Part shown: in pieces, positions 18,833 through 27,151 of the stretch
Position numbering within the stretch: position 1 is the first letter of the stretch
How the letters are laid out: each line of letters starts with the position of its first letter
Assembly (NCBI GenBank): GCA_015059015.1
Contig: SVBG01000008.1
Coordinates: forward strand, 1-64,000
From: Erysipelotrichaceae bacterium
GTDB taxonomy: Bacteria; Bacillota_I; Bacilli_A; ML615J-28; CAG-313
DNA: 64,000 bases
Direction of reading: 5' to 3'
Translations under genes and position numbers: made by a program
The notes under the pieces: model-generated
Databases searched by the model: none
What the model was told of the DNA's origin: nothing
Seen by the model: only the letters and a program-made list of their open reading frames with translations

Positions 18833-19708
18833 ATGTTACATAAAATGATAGATATTTATAAATGTCATAATCCTAAATTCAATAATATGATGGGAATAAA
18901 TAATTTAATCAATGATATTTGTATAAAATTAGAATTAGAACCTATTGCACCACCAACGATTATTCCCTTTTACTATGGTAAAGTTGTAGAAGATGATGGC
19001 ATAAGTGCATTTGTGCTATTAAAAGGTGGACATTTTACAATTCATACATTTTATAAAAGACGTTGTGCATTTATTGATTTAGTTTTTGAAGATTTTGAAG
19101 GTGTTGTTTTAGAAAAATTATTAAATTATCACGGATATTTTAAAGACAAAAAAATAAAAATTAATGCGCGTGAAGTGGATAGAAATTGTAAACATTCTCT
19201 AATAAATATTAATAAGATGAGCAAATTTGATGATGATATTGAAAATAATTTTGCTGGTTTTGGACCTCATTATATGGTAACTGCAACTGTAAAAGAAAAT
19301 CTAACATTTGAACAAATTTATAATATATTAGATAAAATGCCTTATCTTGCCGAAATGACACCAATTACTAGACCATTTATTATCAAAAACAAAATTGTTA
19401 ATGAAACTTTCATAAGTGGAATAATAATTATTGCAGAAAGTCATATTGCAATTCATTTTGATAAAGTAAATAAAAAATTATACTTTGATTTATTTACTTG
19501 CAGACCTTTACCTGCAGATAAAATTAAGTATGCATTTTTTGAACAATTTGAAAAATTAATTGATTATAAGCAACTAGTTTTAGATGTTTTAATTGAAAGA
19601 GGTCAAGATCATGTTTATACAATTAATAAGAAAAAAACGTCAAAATGTAGAAACAATTGGAAAAAAGGTACATGGATTGAGAATATTGGTTTGCCAATAA
19701 AAAAATAA
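18833..19708 (+). CDS. two-domain S-adenosylmethionine-decarboxylase-like protein
   Basis: The start at ATG 18833 is preceded by AGGTG; a GTG 9 bp earlier is part of that site. The C-terminal half carries the SpeD hallmark: IIIIAESHIAIHFD near 196-209, with the Glu-Ser pair where the proenzyme cuts itself to create a pyruvoyl group, then a strand ending in LFTCRPLP. The N-terminal half has a matching segment (FVLLKGGHFTIHTF near 59) in which ESH is replaced by GGH, so it looks like a duplicated, catalytically dead copy. SpeD makes decarboxylated AdoMet for spermidine synthesis. No spermidine synthase is nearby. With the agmatine deiminase in the same operon, a polyamine-related product is the natural inference. 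Confidence 0.7.
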   Translation: MLHKMIDIYKCHNPKFNNMMGINNLINDICIKLELEPIAPPTIIPFYYGKVVEDDGISAFVLLKGGHFTIHTFYKRRCAFIDLVFEDFEGVVLEKLLNYHGYFKDKKIKINAREVDRNCKHSLININKMSKFDDDIENNFAGFGPHYMVTATVKENLTFEQIYNILDKMPYLAEMTPITRPFIIKNKIVNETFISGIIIIAESHIAIHFDKVNKKLYFDLFTCRPLPADKIKYAFFEQFEKLIDYKQLVLDVLIERGQDHVYTINKKKTSKCRNNWKKGTWIENIGLPIKK

Positions 19709-19739
19709 AGGGATTGACAAAATCATGTCATCCCTTTTT
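19707..19739 (+). terminator. terminator of the TIR operon
   Basis: AAAGGGAT(T)GACA pairs with TGTCATCCCTTT (one bulged T), followed by a T run. It overlaps the stop codon of the AdoMet-decarboxylase-like gene and closes the six-gene operon. Confidence 0.75.
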
Positions 19740-19773
19740 ATAACTTGAAATATAAAATATATTAGGAGGTAAA

Positions 19774-20061
19774 ATGATTAAAAAATATTATCCCGATCCA
19801 ATTAATACATCAAATATTCAGTTAGATAAAAATATTTTGGAAATTGCTGAAATACTTGCAAAAAATACTCACGAAGTTTGGTCATTAGGAAAAATTAAAG
19901 AAGGATGGACTTATGGTCCAAAAATTGATTCTAATTTAAAACAACATCCATCTTTAATTGAATATGAAGAATTATCTGAAGAACAAAAGGATTATGATCG
20001 CAATACTTCAATTGAAACGTTAAAAGTATTAATTTCATTAGGTTTTAAAATTACTAAATAA
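19774..20061 (+). CDS. second stand-alone RyR-domain protein
   Basis: A 95-residue single RyR domain, clearly a paralogue of the protein at 11731-12030: THEVWSLGKIKEGWTYGP, KQHPSLIEYEELSEEQKDYD and RNTSIETLKVLISLG are almost unchanged. A strong AGGAGGT site precedes the ATG. The two copies bracket the TIR operon, which suggests either a duplicated ligand-binding subunit or two versions with different ligand choice. Most changes lie in the N-terminal third. Confidence 0.85.
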   Translation: MIKKYYPDPINTSNIQLDKNILEIAEILAKNTHEVWSLGKIKEGWTYGPKIDSNLKQHPSLIEYEELSEEQKDYDRNTSIETLKVLISLGFKITK

Positions 20062-20180
20062 TAAAATGGTTTTATTGTGCTTATTATTAATCTAATTTTT
20101 AATATTAAAAGTTTAAAATTTATTGACTAATAATTTCAAAAATAGATTTATATTATTATATGTTGAAAAAGGAGAATTTT

Positions 20181-21278
20181 ATGGCAGGGATTGTAAAGAA
20201 AAAATTTGAAAATGAATTGACTCTTATAAAAAAAGAGATGTATAGAGAAATAAAACGCATGGTTATTGTTTTACCTAAAAGTTTTATTCTTGACGATGTT
20301 TTGTCTAATTATAAAAAATATTATCCATTTAAGTATTCTTGGTGGGAAGATATGAATTCTACATATATTAGAAGAAATAAAATTCTTGTTAATGTAAATA
20401 AAAAACCTCGTTATAAAGAATATTCTTCCTTCCATGATTTTTTGTTAGACATTCCTGGAGTTAGATCACTTTTAAACAAATCTAGAAAAGGTGAAATTTT
20501 ATGTGGGACAGAGGAAGAAATCAATAAATACAAGGATAGAAGATTTGTTGCAATAAAAAATCAGAGATCTATAATTGAAAACTATAAGCGTTCTTTATGC
20601 AATGGAAATGAGCCAACCGATATAGATCCATTATGTTTAGAACAATTGATATTAATGTATAAAAAATGTGATGATATAGAAAAAATGCAAATAGTGTATT
20701 TTTTAATGAAATATTTTGGAAGTAGAACTATATTATTGTTACAAGAAATATATGAAAAAGAGAAAAATCCTTACATAAAAGAAGTAATTTTTTCTCACTT
20801 ACAAAAGTTAAATTGCTATATAAAATTAGGAATTACACAAAAAAATAACTTAGAATATGAAGATTATAATCCAGAAGAAGAATCATTTGAAGATCTTTAT
20901 TTTTATATTAATAAATCAAATTCTTTTGAAAGAAAAAAACAATTTCATTTCTTTATTTCACATAATATAAATGATAGTGAAGTTGCTGATGAAATAAGAA
21001 AGTTAATTAGTGAAAAAGGTTACGACTGTTATTATTGCTGGATTAGTGATGATAAGAAAGGAATTGGTAAACATCTTGGTGAAATTCTAGATGTACGAAT
21101 AAAACAATCAAGAGCTGTAATAAAAGTAGATAGTGATTATTTTAGAAGTTCGAAATGGTGTCAATATGAAATTGAAAAATCAATTAATAATAAAAAACAA
21201 ATTTATACATATAAAGTTGGTGATGATATAAATAAGTTTGTAGAAGAAACTATAAAATATTTTAATAAGGTAAGGTAA
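20181..21278 (+). CDS. C-terminal TIR-domain protein
   Basis: The ATG at 20181 follows AAAAAGGAGAATTTT and is preferred over an upstream ATG. Residues 1-240 are unrecognised; about 145-205 look like short helical repeats (FLMKYFGSRTILLLQEIYEKEKNPYIKEVI), HEAT-like. Residues ~253-365 form a TIR domain: FHFFISHNINDSEVADEI, a CYYCWISDD turn, and SKWCQYEIE near 325 with the catalytic glutamate. TIR enzymes hydrolyse NAD+ or produce nucleotide signals. Its position at the end of the island, after the second RyR gene, suggests it is the effector or a second signal-maker. Confidence 0.75.
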   Translation: MAGIVKKKFENELTLIKKEMYREIKRMVIVLPKSFILDDVLSNYKKYYPFKYSWWEDMNSTYIRRNKILVNVNKKPRYKEYSSFHDFLLDIPGVRSLLNKSRKGEILCGTEEEINKYKDRRFVAIKNQRSIIENYKRSLCNGNEPTDIDPLCLEQLILMYKKCDDIEKMQIVYFLMKYFGSRTILLLQEIYEKEKNPYIKEVIFSHLQKLNCYIKLGITQKNNLEYEDYNPEEESFEDLYFYINKSNSFERKKQFHFFISHNINDSEVADEIRKLISEKGYDCYYCWISDDKKGIGKHLGEILDVRIKQSRAVIKVDSDYFRSSKWCQYEIEKSINNKKQIYTYKVGDDINKFVEETIKYFNKVR

Positions 21279-21342
21279 GTCAAAGTTTGATTTAAAATGA
21301 CTTAAAATTTTATAAATTAAAAATATTTTTAGATATAATGGA

Positions 21343-21570
21343 TTATTTTTGAATAGTTGTTTCGAACGAAGAATATCTAGCAATTTTATACAGTTCTTGT
21401 AGCAATAAATATGCTTATTCAAATTCTCTGTCTTTGTTTACACAATATTTAATAACTGTTTAAAATGTAGTAAAACCTTGTTTATTAGCGTATACAGGTT
21501 GATCAAAATACCAATCTTCTTTAGTATATTTATTAGGAATTATATAAGGTAAAAGAAAAAGGAACTATTG
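21343..21570 (-). pseudogene. decayed gene fragment on the minus strand
   Basis: Reverse-strand translation gives a protein-like stretch (PYIIPNKYTKEDWYFDQPVY, then TVIKYCVNKDREFE, then AYLLLQELYKIARYSS) broken by two in-frame TAA codons at about 21463 and 21418, ending at TAA 21343-21345. No start codon or ribosome site is evident. The family is not recognised. It marks the right-hand edge of the accessory island and is the only visible content of the 420-bp gap between the TIR gene and the Cys-rich lipoprotein. Confidence 0.4.
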
Positions 21571-21699
21571 TGTTTTTTTATAATATTTTAAAATGTGATA
21601 ATAAATTTATTTAAAAATATTAAACTTAAATATAATAGTTTTATTATTGTAATTCATTGATATAAATGATATAATTAATTGAGAAAAGTAAATGATATA

Positions 21700-22257
21700 A
21701 TGAAAAAAATAATTGTTGTAATTATAATGTTAATTTGCATCGTTACATTAGTTGGTTGTAAAAATTCTGATAATAGTTCAAATGCATGTAATGGAGGAAA
21801 TTGTAATTCATCGATTTTTGGAAACTCATATGAATGTAAACATTGTAAAGATACTGAAAAAATTATTTGTCAATCGTGCAATGGAAAAACGACATCCAAA
21901 TGTTCATTATGTAATGGTATTGGAAAATCTACATGTAGTGGTTGTTCTGGTGTAGGGAGATATGCTTGTAGATCTTGTAATGGAAAAGGTTCTTCAACAA
22001 TAACAACATATATGTCATGTACAATATGTTATGGTTCAGGAAGAACAGGAGGATTCATGTGCTATGGATGTGGAGGAACTGGGACAAAACCAACAACAAC
22101 AATGATGACTTGTTCTATTTGTGTTGGTTCAGGGATAGCAAATTGCTATTTGTGTTATGGATTAGGATCGACAAATTGTTATTCATGTTCGGGCACTGGA
22201 AGAAATACTTGTAATGTTTGTAGTGGGGCTGGAAAACATAATTGCCCATATTGTTAG
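21700..22257 (+). CDS. lipoprotein made of DnaJ-type CxxCxGxG zinc-finger repeats
   Basis: ATG 21700 gives a lipoprotein signal ending LVTLVGC-type (IVTLVGCKN), so the protein is probably anchored outside the membrane. The mature part is a series of twelve CxxC motifs in about 140 residues (CKHC, CQSC, CSLC, CSGC, CRSC, CTIC, CYGC, CSIC, CYLC, CYSC, CNVC, CPYC), many followed by xGxG as in the zinc-binding domain of DnaJ. There is no J domain. Such repeats normally bind zinc in the cytoplasm, so a surface location is unusual. An upstream in-frame TTG (21679) is a weaker start. No strong ribosome site is seen. Confidence 0.7.
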   Translation: MKKIIVVIIMLICIVTLVGCKNSDNSSNACNGGNCNSSIFGNSYECKHCKDTEKIICQSCNGKTTSKCSLCNGIGKSTCSGCSGVGRYACRSCNGKGSSTITTYMSCTICYGSGRTGGFMCYGCGGTGTKPTTTMMTCSICVGSGIANCYLCYGLGSTNCYSCSGTGRNTCNVCSGAGKHNCPYC

Positions 22258-22592
22258 AAAAAATGAGAGAATGATAATTAAAATAGTATTATAAATAGGT
22301 TACATAAAAATAATGGAATGATATCTATTTTATAGAGTCTTTTCCTAACAAACATTATTCTTCAAAATTTATATAATTGATCATATAATATTAATTAATG
22401 TTTGAGATATAGTAAAATATTATTTGTTAGTGTATATTTGTTAACAAAAAGATGATTGTCTTAATTTTTAAAAATTAAGTATGATAGAAGTTTATTTTGA
22501 TAATTGATCTGTTTTATTATATAATATTATAATTTTTTTTTGAAGTAGTGTATAATATATAATATACAACAATCAATTTTAAGGAGCATTAT
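22258..22592 (+). other. AT-rich intergenic region with the acyltransferase promoter
   Basis: No open frame with coding character is seen. A TATAAT box at 22551-22556 and an AAGGAGC ribosome site at about 22582 serve the next gene. The rest is A/T-rich without clear hairpins. Confidence 0.5.
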
Positions 22593-23417
22593 ATGTACTA
22601 TCGTCATAATTTAGATTATGTTTATCCAGAACGTAGTGATGAACATATGATTACAGTTAAACATAAAAGAGATACTAATTTCGATGAAAATCATCGTTAT
22701 TATAATAAAACATTTGGATATCGTTTTTTAAGAGGTGTATTAAAAGTAGGATTATATTTAGTTGGATTTCCACTTGTTACTATTGTACATGGGCTTAAAA
22801 TTCATGGTAGACGTGAATTTAGGAAGAAAAAGAAATTATTTAAAAATGGTGCAATCACAATATGTAATCATGTTCTTATGTGGGATTATATTTGTATCTT
22901 AAAAGCAATAAGACCTAATCTTGAATATCATGCTGGATGGAAGACTAATTTTGAAGGACCAAATGGACCGTTTATTCGTTGGGTTGGCGGTATTCCTATT
23001 CCTACTGGAAATCTTCGTGCAATGGGTAAATTTCAAAGTGCTATTGGTGATGTATTAAAAGATGGGAAATGGTTACACTTTTTCCCAGAAGGATCTATGT
23101 GGTTTTATTATCCAGATATTAGACCATTTAAAAAAGCAATCTTTAAATATGCTGTAAGATATGATAAACCTGTAATTCCATTATCTATTTCATTTAGACC
23201 AAGAACTGGTTTATGGAAATTACTTGGTAAAAAACCACTTGCAGATTTACATATAGGAAGTCCAATATTTCCGGATAAGTCTTTATCAATGAGTGAAGCT
23301 ATAGATAAACTTCATAAAGAAGCATATCATGCAGTACAAGTATTAAATGGGATTAATCCAGGTGATCCTACTTATAATGTAGATCAAAATATAGATAATT
23401 ATAAGAAAACTATGTAA
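22593..23417 (+). CDS. plsC: 1-acyl-sn-glycerol-3-phosphate acyltransferase family protein
   Basis: PlsC-type acyltransferase of 274 residues. The catalytic HX4D motif appears as NHVLMWD near 92 and the substrate-binding FPEGSMW near 163; a GGIPIP segment lies between them. A hydrophobic stretch near residues 52-68 (GLYLVGFPLVTIVHGL) probably anchors it in the membrane. The reaction adds the second acyl chain to lysophosphatidic acid during phospholipid synthesis; the exact acceptor cannot be told from sequence. It stands alone between its own promoter and a terminator. Confidence 0.8.
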   Translation: MYYRHNLDYVYPERSDEHMITVKHKRDTNFDENHRYYNKTFGYRFLRGVLKVGLYLVGFPLVTIVHGLKIHGRREFRKKKKLFKNGAITICNHVLMWDYICILKAIRPNLEYHAGWKTNFEGPNGPFIRWVGGIPIPTGNLRAMGKFQSAIGDVLKDGKWLHFFPEGSMWFYYPDIRPFKKAIFKYAVRYDKPVIPLSISFRPRTGLWKLLGKKPLADLHIGSPIFPDKSLSMSEAIDKLHKEAYHAVQVLNGINPGDPTYNVDQNIDNYKKTM

Positions 23418-23432
23418 TATGAGAATTTAAAT

Positions 23433-23463
23433 AAAAATAAAGGCATTGGCCTTTATTTTTATT
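23433..23463 (+). terminator. intrinsic terminator after the acyltransferase
   Basis: A 12-bp perfect stem (AAAAATAAAGGC with GCCTTTATTTTT) around a 4-nt loop ends in a T tract. Confidence 0.85.
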
Positions 23464-23534
23464 ATATAAAGTATTGAAATATGATATTATTTGTTATATA
23501 ATAATATTAGGATGATGGATGTATGAGGTGAAAA

Positions 23535-24407
23535 ATGATACTTTTAATTATTATTTTAAATTTATCTTTATTAGTTTTTTTATTATTGAGAAATAAAAAT
23601 AGTAGTATATTTAATCGTCATACAATATTAAGGTTTTTATTACTTATTCTTTTTGGTGGTATTGCTTGTGTTATATCTTTAATAATTGAATATTTTTCAA
23701 CTTTTCTGTTGATAAGTTTTTTCTCTGATGGTTATAGTATTGTAAATAATAAAGTATATTGGGATAATTCATTTAATGAAATTTTATATAATTTTATATT
23801 TTGTTTTATCATTGTAGGTATAATAGAGGAATTGACAAAAATTTTACCTGTATTTTTTTATAATAAAAGATGTCTATTTTATCATAATGATTTGAAGAAA
23901 TTTGATTTTATTATTCCATTTTTAATAGTTGGAATGACTTTTTCTATTATAGAAGATGTAGAGTATATTATGAACGGTGATGAATGGACAGGATTTGCAA
24001 GATTAATAACTGAATTTTGTGGACATACACTATATGCGTTGTTAATTGGTGTAGGATATTATAAGTCTTCAGTAAAAGCTAAAGCTACTAGTCTTAGTTT
24101 TTCATTAAGAATGAAGAAGGTACCTGATATAAAATTTATTTCAGGTATGAAGAGTAAAAATATATTTGCTGTTAGTTGTATTATTATTATTTTTATTCAT
24201 GGATTATATGATTTTTTGGTTTATACGTTTATTGATTTAGCTTTTATATTTATAGCTTTAAGTTTAATTTATTTTATAGTATTTCTTATAATGTTAAGAA
24301 ATACAAACTTTAAAGATGATTATATAAAGAGATTTCTTAAAGATAATAAACATTTAACTAAAGAAGAAGTTGAATGTTTAATAGATGAACATGAAATTAA
24401 AATATAA
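23535..24407 (+). CDS. PrsW-family intramembrane protease-like protein
   Basis: A polytopic membrane protein of 290 residues with about eight hydrophobic segments. The PrsW signature is visible: EELTK near 97, FSIIEDVEY near 136, GHTLYALL near 161 and HGLYDF near 223. PrsW-family glutamic-type proteases cut membrane anti-sigma factors or related proteins; the substrate here is unknown. A GAGGTG site precedes the ATG, and a terminator follows, so it appears monocistronic. Confidence 0.7.
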   Translation: MILLIIILNLSLLVFLLLRNKNSSIFNRHTILRFLLLILFGGIACVISLIIEYFSTFLLISFFSDGYSIVNNKVYWDNSFNEILYNFIFCFIIVGIIEELTKILPVFFYNKRCLFYHNDLKKFDFIIPFLIVGMTFSIIEDVEYIMNGDEWTGFARLITEFCGHTLYALLIGVGYYKSSVKAKATSLSFSLRMKKVPDIKFISGMKSKNIFAVSCIIIIFIHGLYDFLVYTFIDLAFIFIALSLIYFIVFLIMLRNTNFKDDYIKRFLKDNKHLTKEEVECLIDEHEIKI

Positions 24408-24439
24408 TTATTATTATATTAATTAAATATGGATATTAT

Positions 24440-24470
24440 AAAGAAACTATTATTAGTTTCTTTTTCTTTT
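24440..24470 (+). terminator. intrinsic terminator after the PrsW-like gene
   Basis: AAAGAAACTA pairs with TAGTTTCTTT around a 4-nt loop, followed by a T-rich tract. Confidence 0.8.
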
Positions 24471-24542
24471 ATATATAAAATCGTTGAGAATTTTTTATAT
24501 ATTTGGTATAATATATATGAAAATAATAATTAGGAGTTATAA

Positions 24543-25067
24543 ATGAAAAAGCTTAGATTTATTTTATATCTTTTATGTATACTTTGTTTTATGAGTTTAA
24601 CTTCATGTAATAAAGTATCTAAATTAAATAATAATAATTATGGTAAAATTAAGTATTATGTTGCGGGGCTATATATTCAAGTTAATGAATATGATGAGTA
24701 TAGTATAGATGATGCTAACCCTAAGATTTACTTTGATTTTTCTAATTCATCTAGATTTGGTGCATTATCTACTAAAGGCGGTAATTTAACTTCTGCTGTT
24801 AATATTACTGATATTGCAAAAGATAATAGAGTTGAAGATGATATTAATAAGTATTATATGATGGCAAATATTAAATTTGTTAATTCAGATGTTAAAAAAA
24901 TTAGATTATATTTAATTTATATTGATAATAATGGTGAATTTTCAGTTAATGAAGATGTAAGTGAAAAAGTGGATGTATCTAAATCTACTACATATGAGTT
25001 TATAACTGATTTTACTAATAATAAAATTAAGTATCAAATTCAAATGAAATTAAATTTTAAGAAATAA
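24543..25067 (+). CDS. small lipoprotein of unknown function
   Basis: A 174-residue protein with a lipoprotein signal: charged start, hydrophobic core and the lipobox LTSC near residue 22. The mature region is rich in Asn, Asp and Lys and beta-strand-like; no domain is recognised. A TTAGGAG ribosome site precedes the ATG and a TATAAT box is at about 24509. It lies 16 bp before nagA and may share its transcript. Confidence 0.6.
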   Translation: MKKLRFILYLLCILCFMSLTSCNKVSKLNNNNYGKIKYYVAGLYIQVNEYDEYSIDDANPKIYFDFSNSSRFGALSTKGGNLTSAVNITDIAKDNRVEDDINKYYMMANIKFVNSDVKKIRLYLIYIDNNGEFSVNEDVSEKVDVSKSTTYEFITDFTNNKIKYQIQMKLNFKK

Positions 25068-25083
25068 GAAAAGAGGAAGAAAA

Positions 25084-26235
25084 ATGGAACAAATAAAAGG
25101 ATTTAAAAATAGTTGGATTTTAACAGAAAAAGGACTTGTTAAAACTAATTTATTAATTGAAAATGGTAAAATTGCTAAAATTGGCGATTTTGAATGTGAT
25201 GGTTTAGTAGAACTAGATAGTGATAGAATTGTTATTCCAGGGTTTATTGATCAACATATTCATGGTGCTGCTGGTAGTGATGCAATGGATGGAACTGTTG
25301 AAGATTTAAGTAAGATTGCATGTGCACTTGCTAAAGAAGGTACAACTGCATTTTTAGCAACTACAATGACTCAAAGCCCTGAAAATATTGATAAAGCTTT
25401 AACCGCTGTTAAAGAGTATATTGAATGTAGTCCTGAATCTGGTGCTGAAATTCTAGGAGTTCACTTAGAAGGACCATTTATTTCTAAAGACTTTATTGGT
25501 GCTCAACCTTTAGAATATGTAGCTGAACCAAATGTTGATGTATTTAAACATTATGAAGAAGTTAGCGGTAATAATATCAAGCTTGTTTCTATGGCTGTAG
25601 AAGTAGAAGGTGCAGAAAGTTTAGTTAGTTATTTAGCATCTAAAGGTATTGTTGCATCAATTGGACATTCAAATGCTAAATATGCTGATGTAGAAAAAGC
25701 AATTAAAGCTGGTGCATCAAATGTAACTCATACATATAATGCACAAAAACCTATTCATCACCGTGAAGTTGGAACAGTTGGATCTGCAATGTTATTTGAT
25801 AGCCTTGCTTGTGAAGCTATTTGTGATGGTATTCATTTATCAGGTCCTGCTATTAAGTTATTATGGAAAAATAAACCAGCTGATAAGTTTATTTTAATAA
25901 CTGATGCAATGCGTGCAAAACATATGCCTGATGGAGTTTCAGAACTTGGTGGTCAAGTAGTAATTGTTAAAAATGGAGAAGCTAGACTTGAAAATGGTAC
26001 ACTTGCAGGAAGTGTACTTAGAATGAATAATGCTGTTAAGAATGTTATGAACTTTTTAGATACTGATCTTGAAACTACTGTAAAATATGCTTCTGTTAAC
26101 CCTGCTAAAAACCTAGGTGTATTTGATAAAATGGGTAGTATTGCGGAAGGTAAACTTGCTAATTTAGTAGTTGTTGATAAAGATGTAAATGTATATCAAA
26201 CTATTAGATGTGGTAAGGTTGTATTTGAAAAATAA
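25084..26235 (+). CDS. nagA: N-acetylglucosamine-6-phosphate deacetylase
   Basis: NagA removes acetate from GlcNAc-6-phosphate, feeding amino sugars into glycolysis or wall recycling. The amidohydrolase signatures are all present at normal length (383 residues): FIDQHIHGAAGSDAMDG with the HxH metal site near 61, GVHLEGPFIS near 127 with the metal-binding Glu, GHSNAKY near 196, THTYNAQKPIHHRE near 217 and ITDAM near 273. No nagB follows here. An AAGAGGAAG site precedes the ATG. Confidence 0.93.
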   Translation: MEQIKGFKNSWILTEKGLVKTNLLIENGKIAKIGDFECDGLVELDSDRIVIPGFIDQHIHGAAGSDAMDGTVEDLSKIACALAKEGTTAFLATTMTQSPENIDKALTAVKEYIECSPESGAEILGVHLEGPFISKDFIGAQPLEYVAEPNVDVFKHYEEVSGNNIKLVSMAVEVEGAESLVSYLASKGIVASIGHSNAKYADVEKAIKAGASNVTHTYNAQKPIHHREVGTVGSAMLFDSLACEAICDGIHLSGPAIKLLWKNKPADKFILITDAMRAKHMPDGVSELGGQVVIVKNGEARLENGTLAGSVLRMNNAVKNVMNFLDTDLETTVKYASVNPAKNLGVFDKMGSIAEGKLANLVVVDKDVNVYQTIRCGKVVFEK

Positions 26236-26303
26236 TTAAATTTCATTTCATACTGCAGATTCATTGAAATATTTAAAATTTATAGGCTATGAGGAGTTTT
26301 GTG

Positions 26304-26537
26304 ATGAGTGAACGTAGCTTTGAAATTTTATTGTATGATATAACTGCTAGAACTGTTTTATGCATTATGGAAGTGAATAATTGGACAAAAAATTATGCTT
26401 TTGAAAAATTTACACACTCAGTTGTGTATTCTTATTTAGAAAGAGAAGAAACAAAAGTATGGCATTATAGTTCTTTAATGTTAACTCAATTATTTAATGA
26501 TGAATGTGAAGGAAAACTGGTTTTCCCTGAGGTGTAA
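26304..26537 (+). CDS. small protein, first of a two-gene DUF3791-type module
   Basis: Start chosen at ATG 26304 (or GTG 26301) after a GAGGAG site; the track-length version beginning 15 bp earlier would include that site. The 77-residue product has HSVVYSYLEREETKVWHYSS and LFNDECEGKLVFPE, features common to the small partner encoded before DUF3791 proteins. The stop is 1 bp before the next ATG, so they are co-translated. Such pairs are suspected toxin-antitoxin-like units, but this is not established. Confidence 0.5.
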   Translation: MSERSFEILLYDITARTVLCIMEVNNWTKNYAFEKFTHSVVYSYLEREETKVWHYSSLMLTQLFNDECEGKLVFPEV

Positions 26538-26538
26538 T

Positions 26539-26763
26539 ATGAATGATATTTTATATTTTAAAGTCTTTTGCTTTGAAGCATACAAAAGTGAAAAGAAAAT
26601 GACTGGTAAAGAAACTATGAACATATTTATAAAATATAATGTATTATATTATTTAGAAACTTGTTTTGATGTACTTCATACTATGGGAAGAAATGCACTT
26701 ATTGAAGATATTGATATGTTTATTGCTGCAAAAAATGTAAAATATGATGATATTTTTAAATAA
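26539..26763 (+). CDS. DUF3791-type small protein
   Basis: ATG 26539 follows GAGGTG; an earlier in-frame ATG lies inside the upstream gene. The 74-residue product shows the DUF3791 pattern: FCFEAYKSEKKMTGKETMNIF, then LETCFDVLHTMGR and EDIDMFI. Function is unknown; the tight pairing with the preceding gene is typical of the family. Confidence 0.6.
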   Translation: MNDILYFKVFCFEAYKSEKKMTGKETMNIFIKYNVLYYLETCFDVLHTMGRNALIEDIDMFIAAKNVKYDDIFK

Positions 26764-26780
26764 TAGTGAGTAAAGTCTTA

Positions 26781-26811
26781 AGTGACTCAGTTTAAATTTA
26801 GTCACTTTTTA
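26781..26811 (+). terminator. terminator after the DUF3791 pair
   Basis: AGTGACT (26781-26787) pairs with AGTCACT (26800-26806), followed by T5. Confidence 0.65.
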
Positions 26812-26901
26812 CAAACTATATTTTTATTTATTTAATTAATAAAAGTAGCTAAATTAAGTTTATATATGTTTAATATAATAATAATTAATTATTAAAAAAA
26901 T

Positions 26902-26941
26902 AATTTATGGTGAAAAAAATGTCAGACACTGTCTAACAAAT
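26902..26941. repeat. palindromic intergenic repeat, copy 1
   Basis: TTATGGTGAAAAAAATGTCAG..., with a central GTCAGACACTGTCTAAC palindrome (one mismatch). It matches the left arm and core of the 26999-27053 element but its right arm has diverged. Confidence 0.6.
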
Positions 26942-26998
26942 TTTACACTATAAAATGAAGGATCAAAGAAGAAAGGTAAATGGGAAGTAGTAAAAAAT

Positions 26999-27053
26999 AA
27001 ATTATGGTGAAAAATATTCCAGACATTGTCTGGAATTTTTTTCACCATAATTT
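26999..27053. repeat. palindromic intergenic repeat, copy 2 (near-perfect 27-bp inverted repeat)
   Basis: The left arm (26999-27025) and right arm (27027-27053) are complementary at all but one position, with almost no loop. The core is CCAGACATTGTCTGG, flanked by A-run/T-run and GGTGA/TCACC. The hairpin would have A and T tracts on either side, so it could act as a two-way terminator; the three-copy family looks more like a small mobile or REP-like element. It lies in the 640-bp gene-free gap 26764-27402, otherwise AT-rich and featureless. Confidence 0.75.
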
Positions 27054-27151
27054 AAAAGTCAAAGAAAAGGGTAATTGAAATATATTATAATAATTTGAGG
27101 GGTTAAATACAATATGTGTTATATTTTAAATTGAAATTAATAAAAAGAATT

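Noticed and set aside
21752-22214. Two plus-strand frames inside the Cys-rich lipoprotein
   Set aside because: Alternate-frame shadows produced by the repeated codons of that gene.
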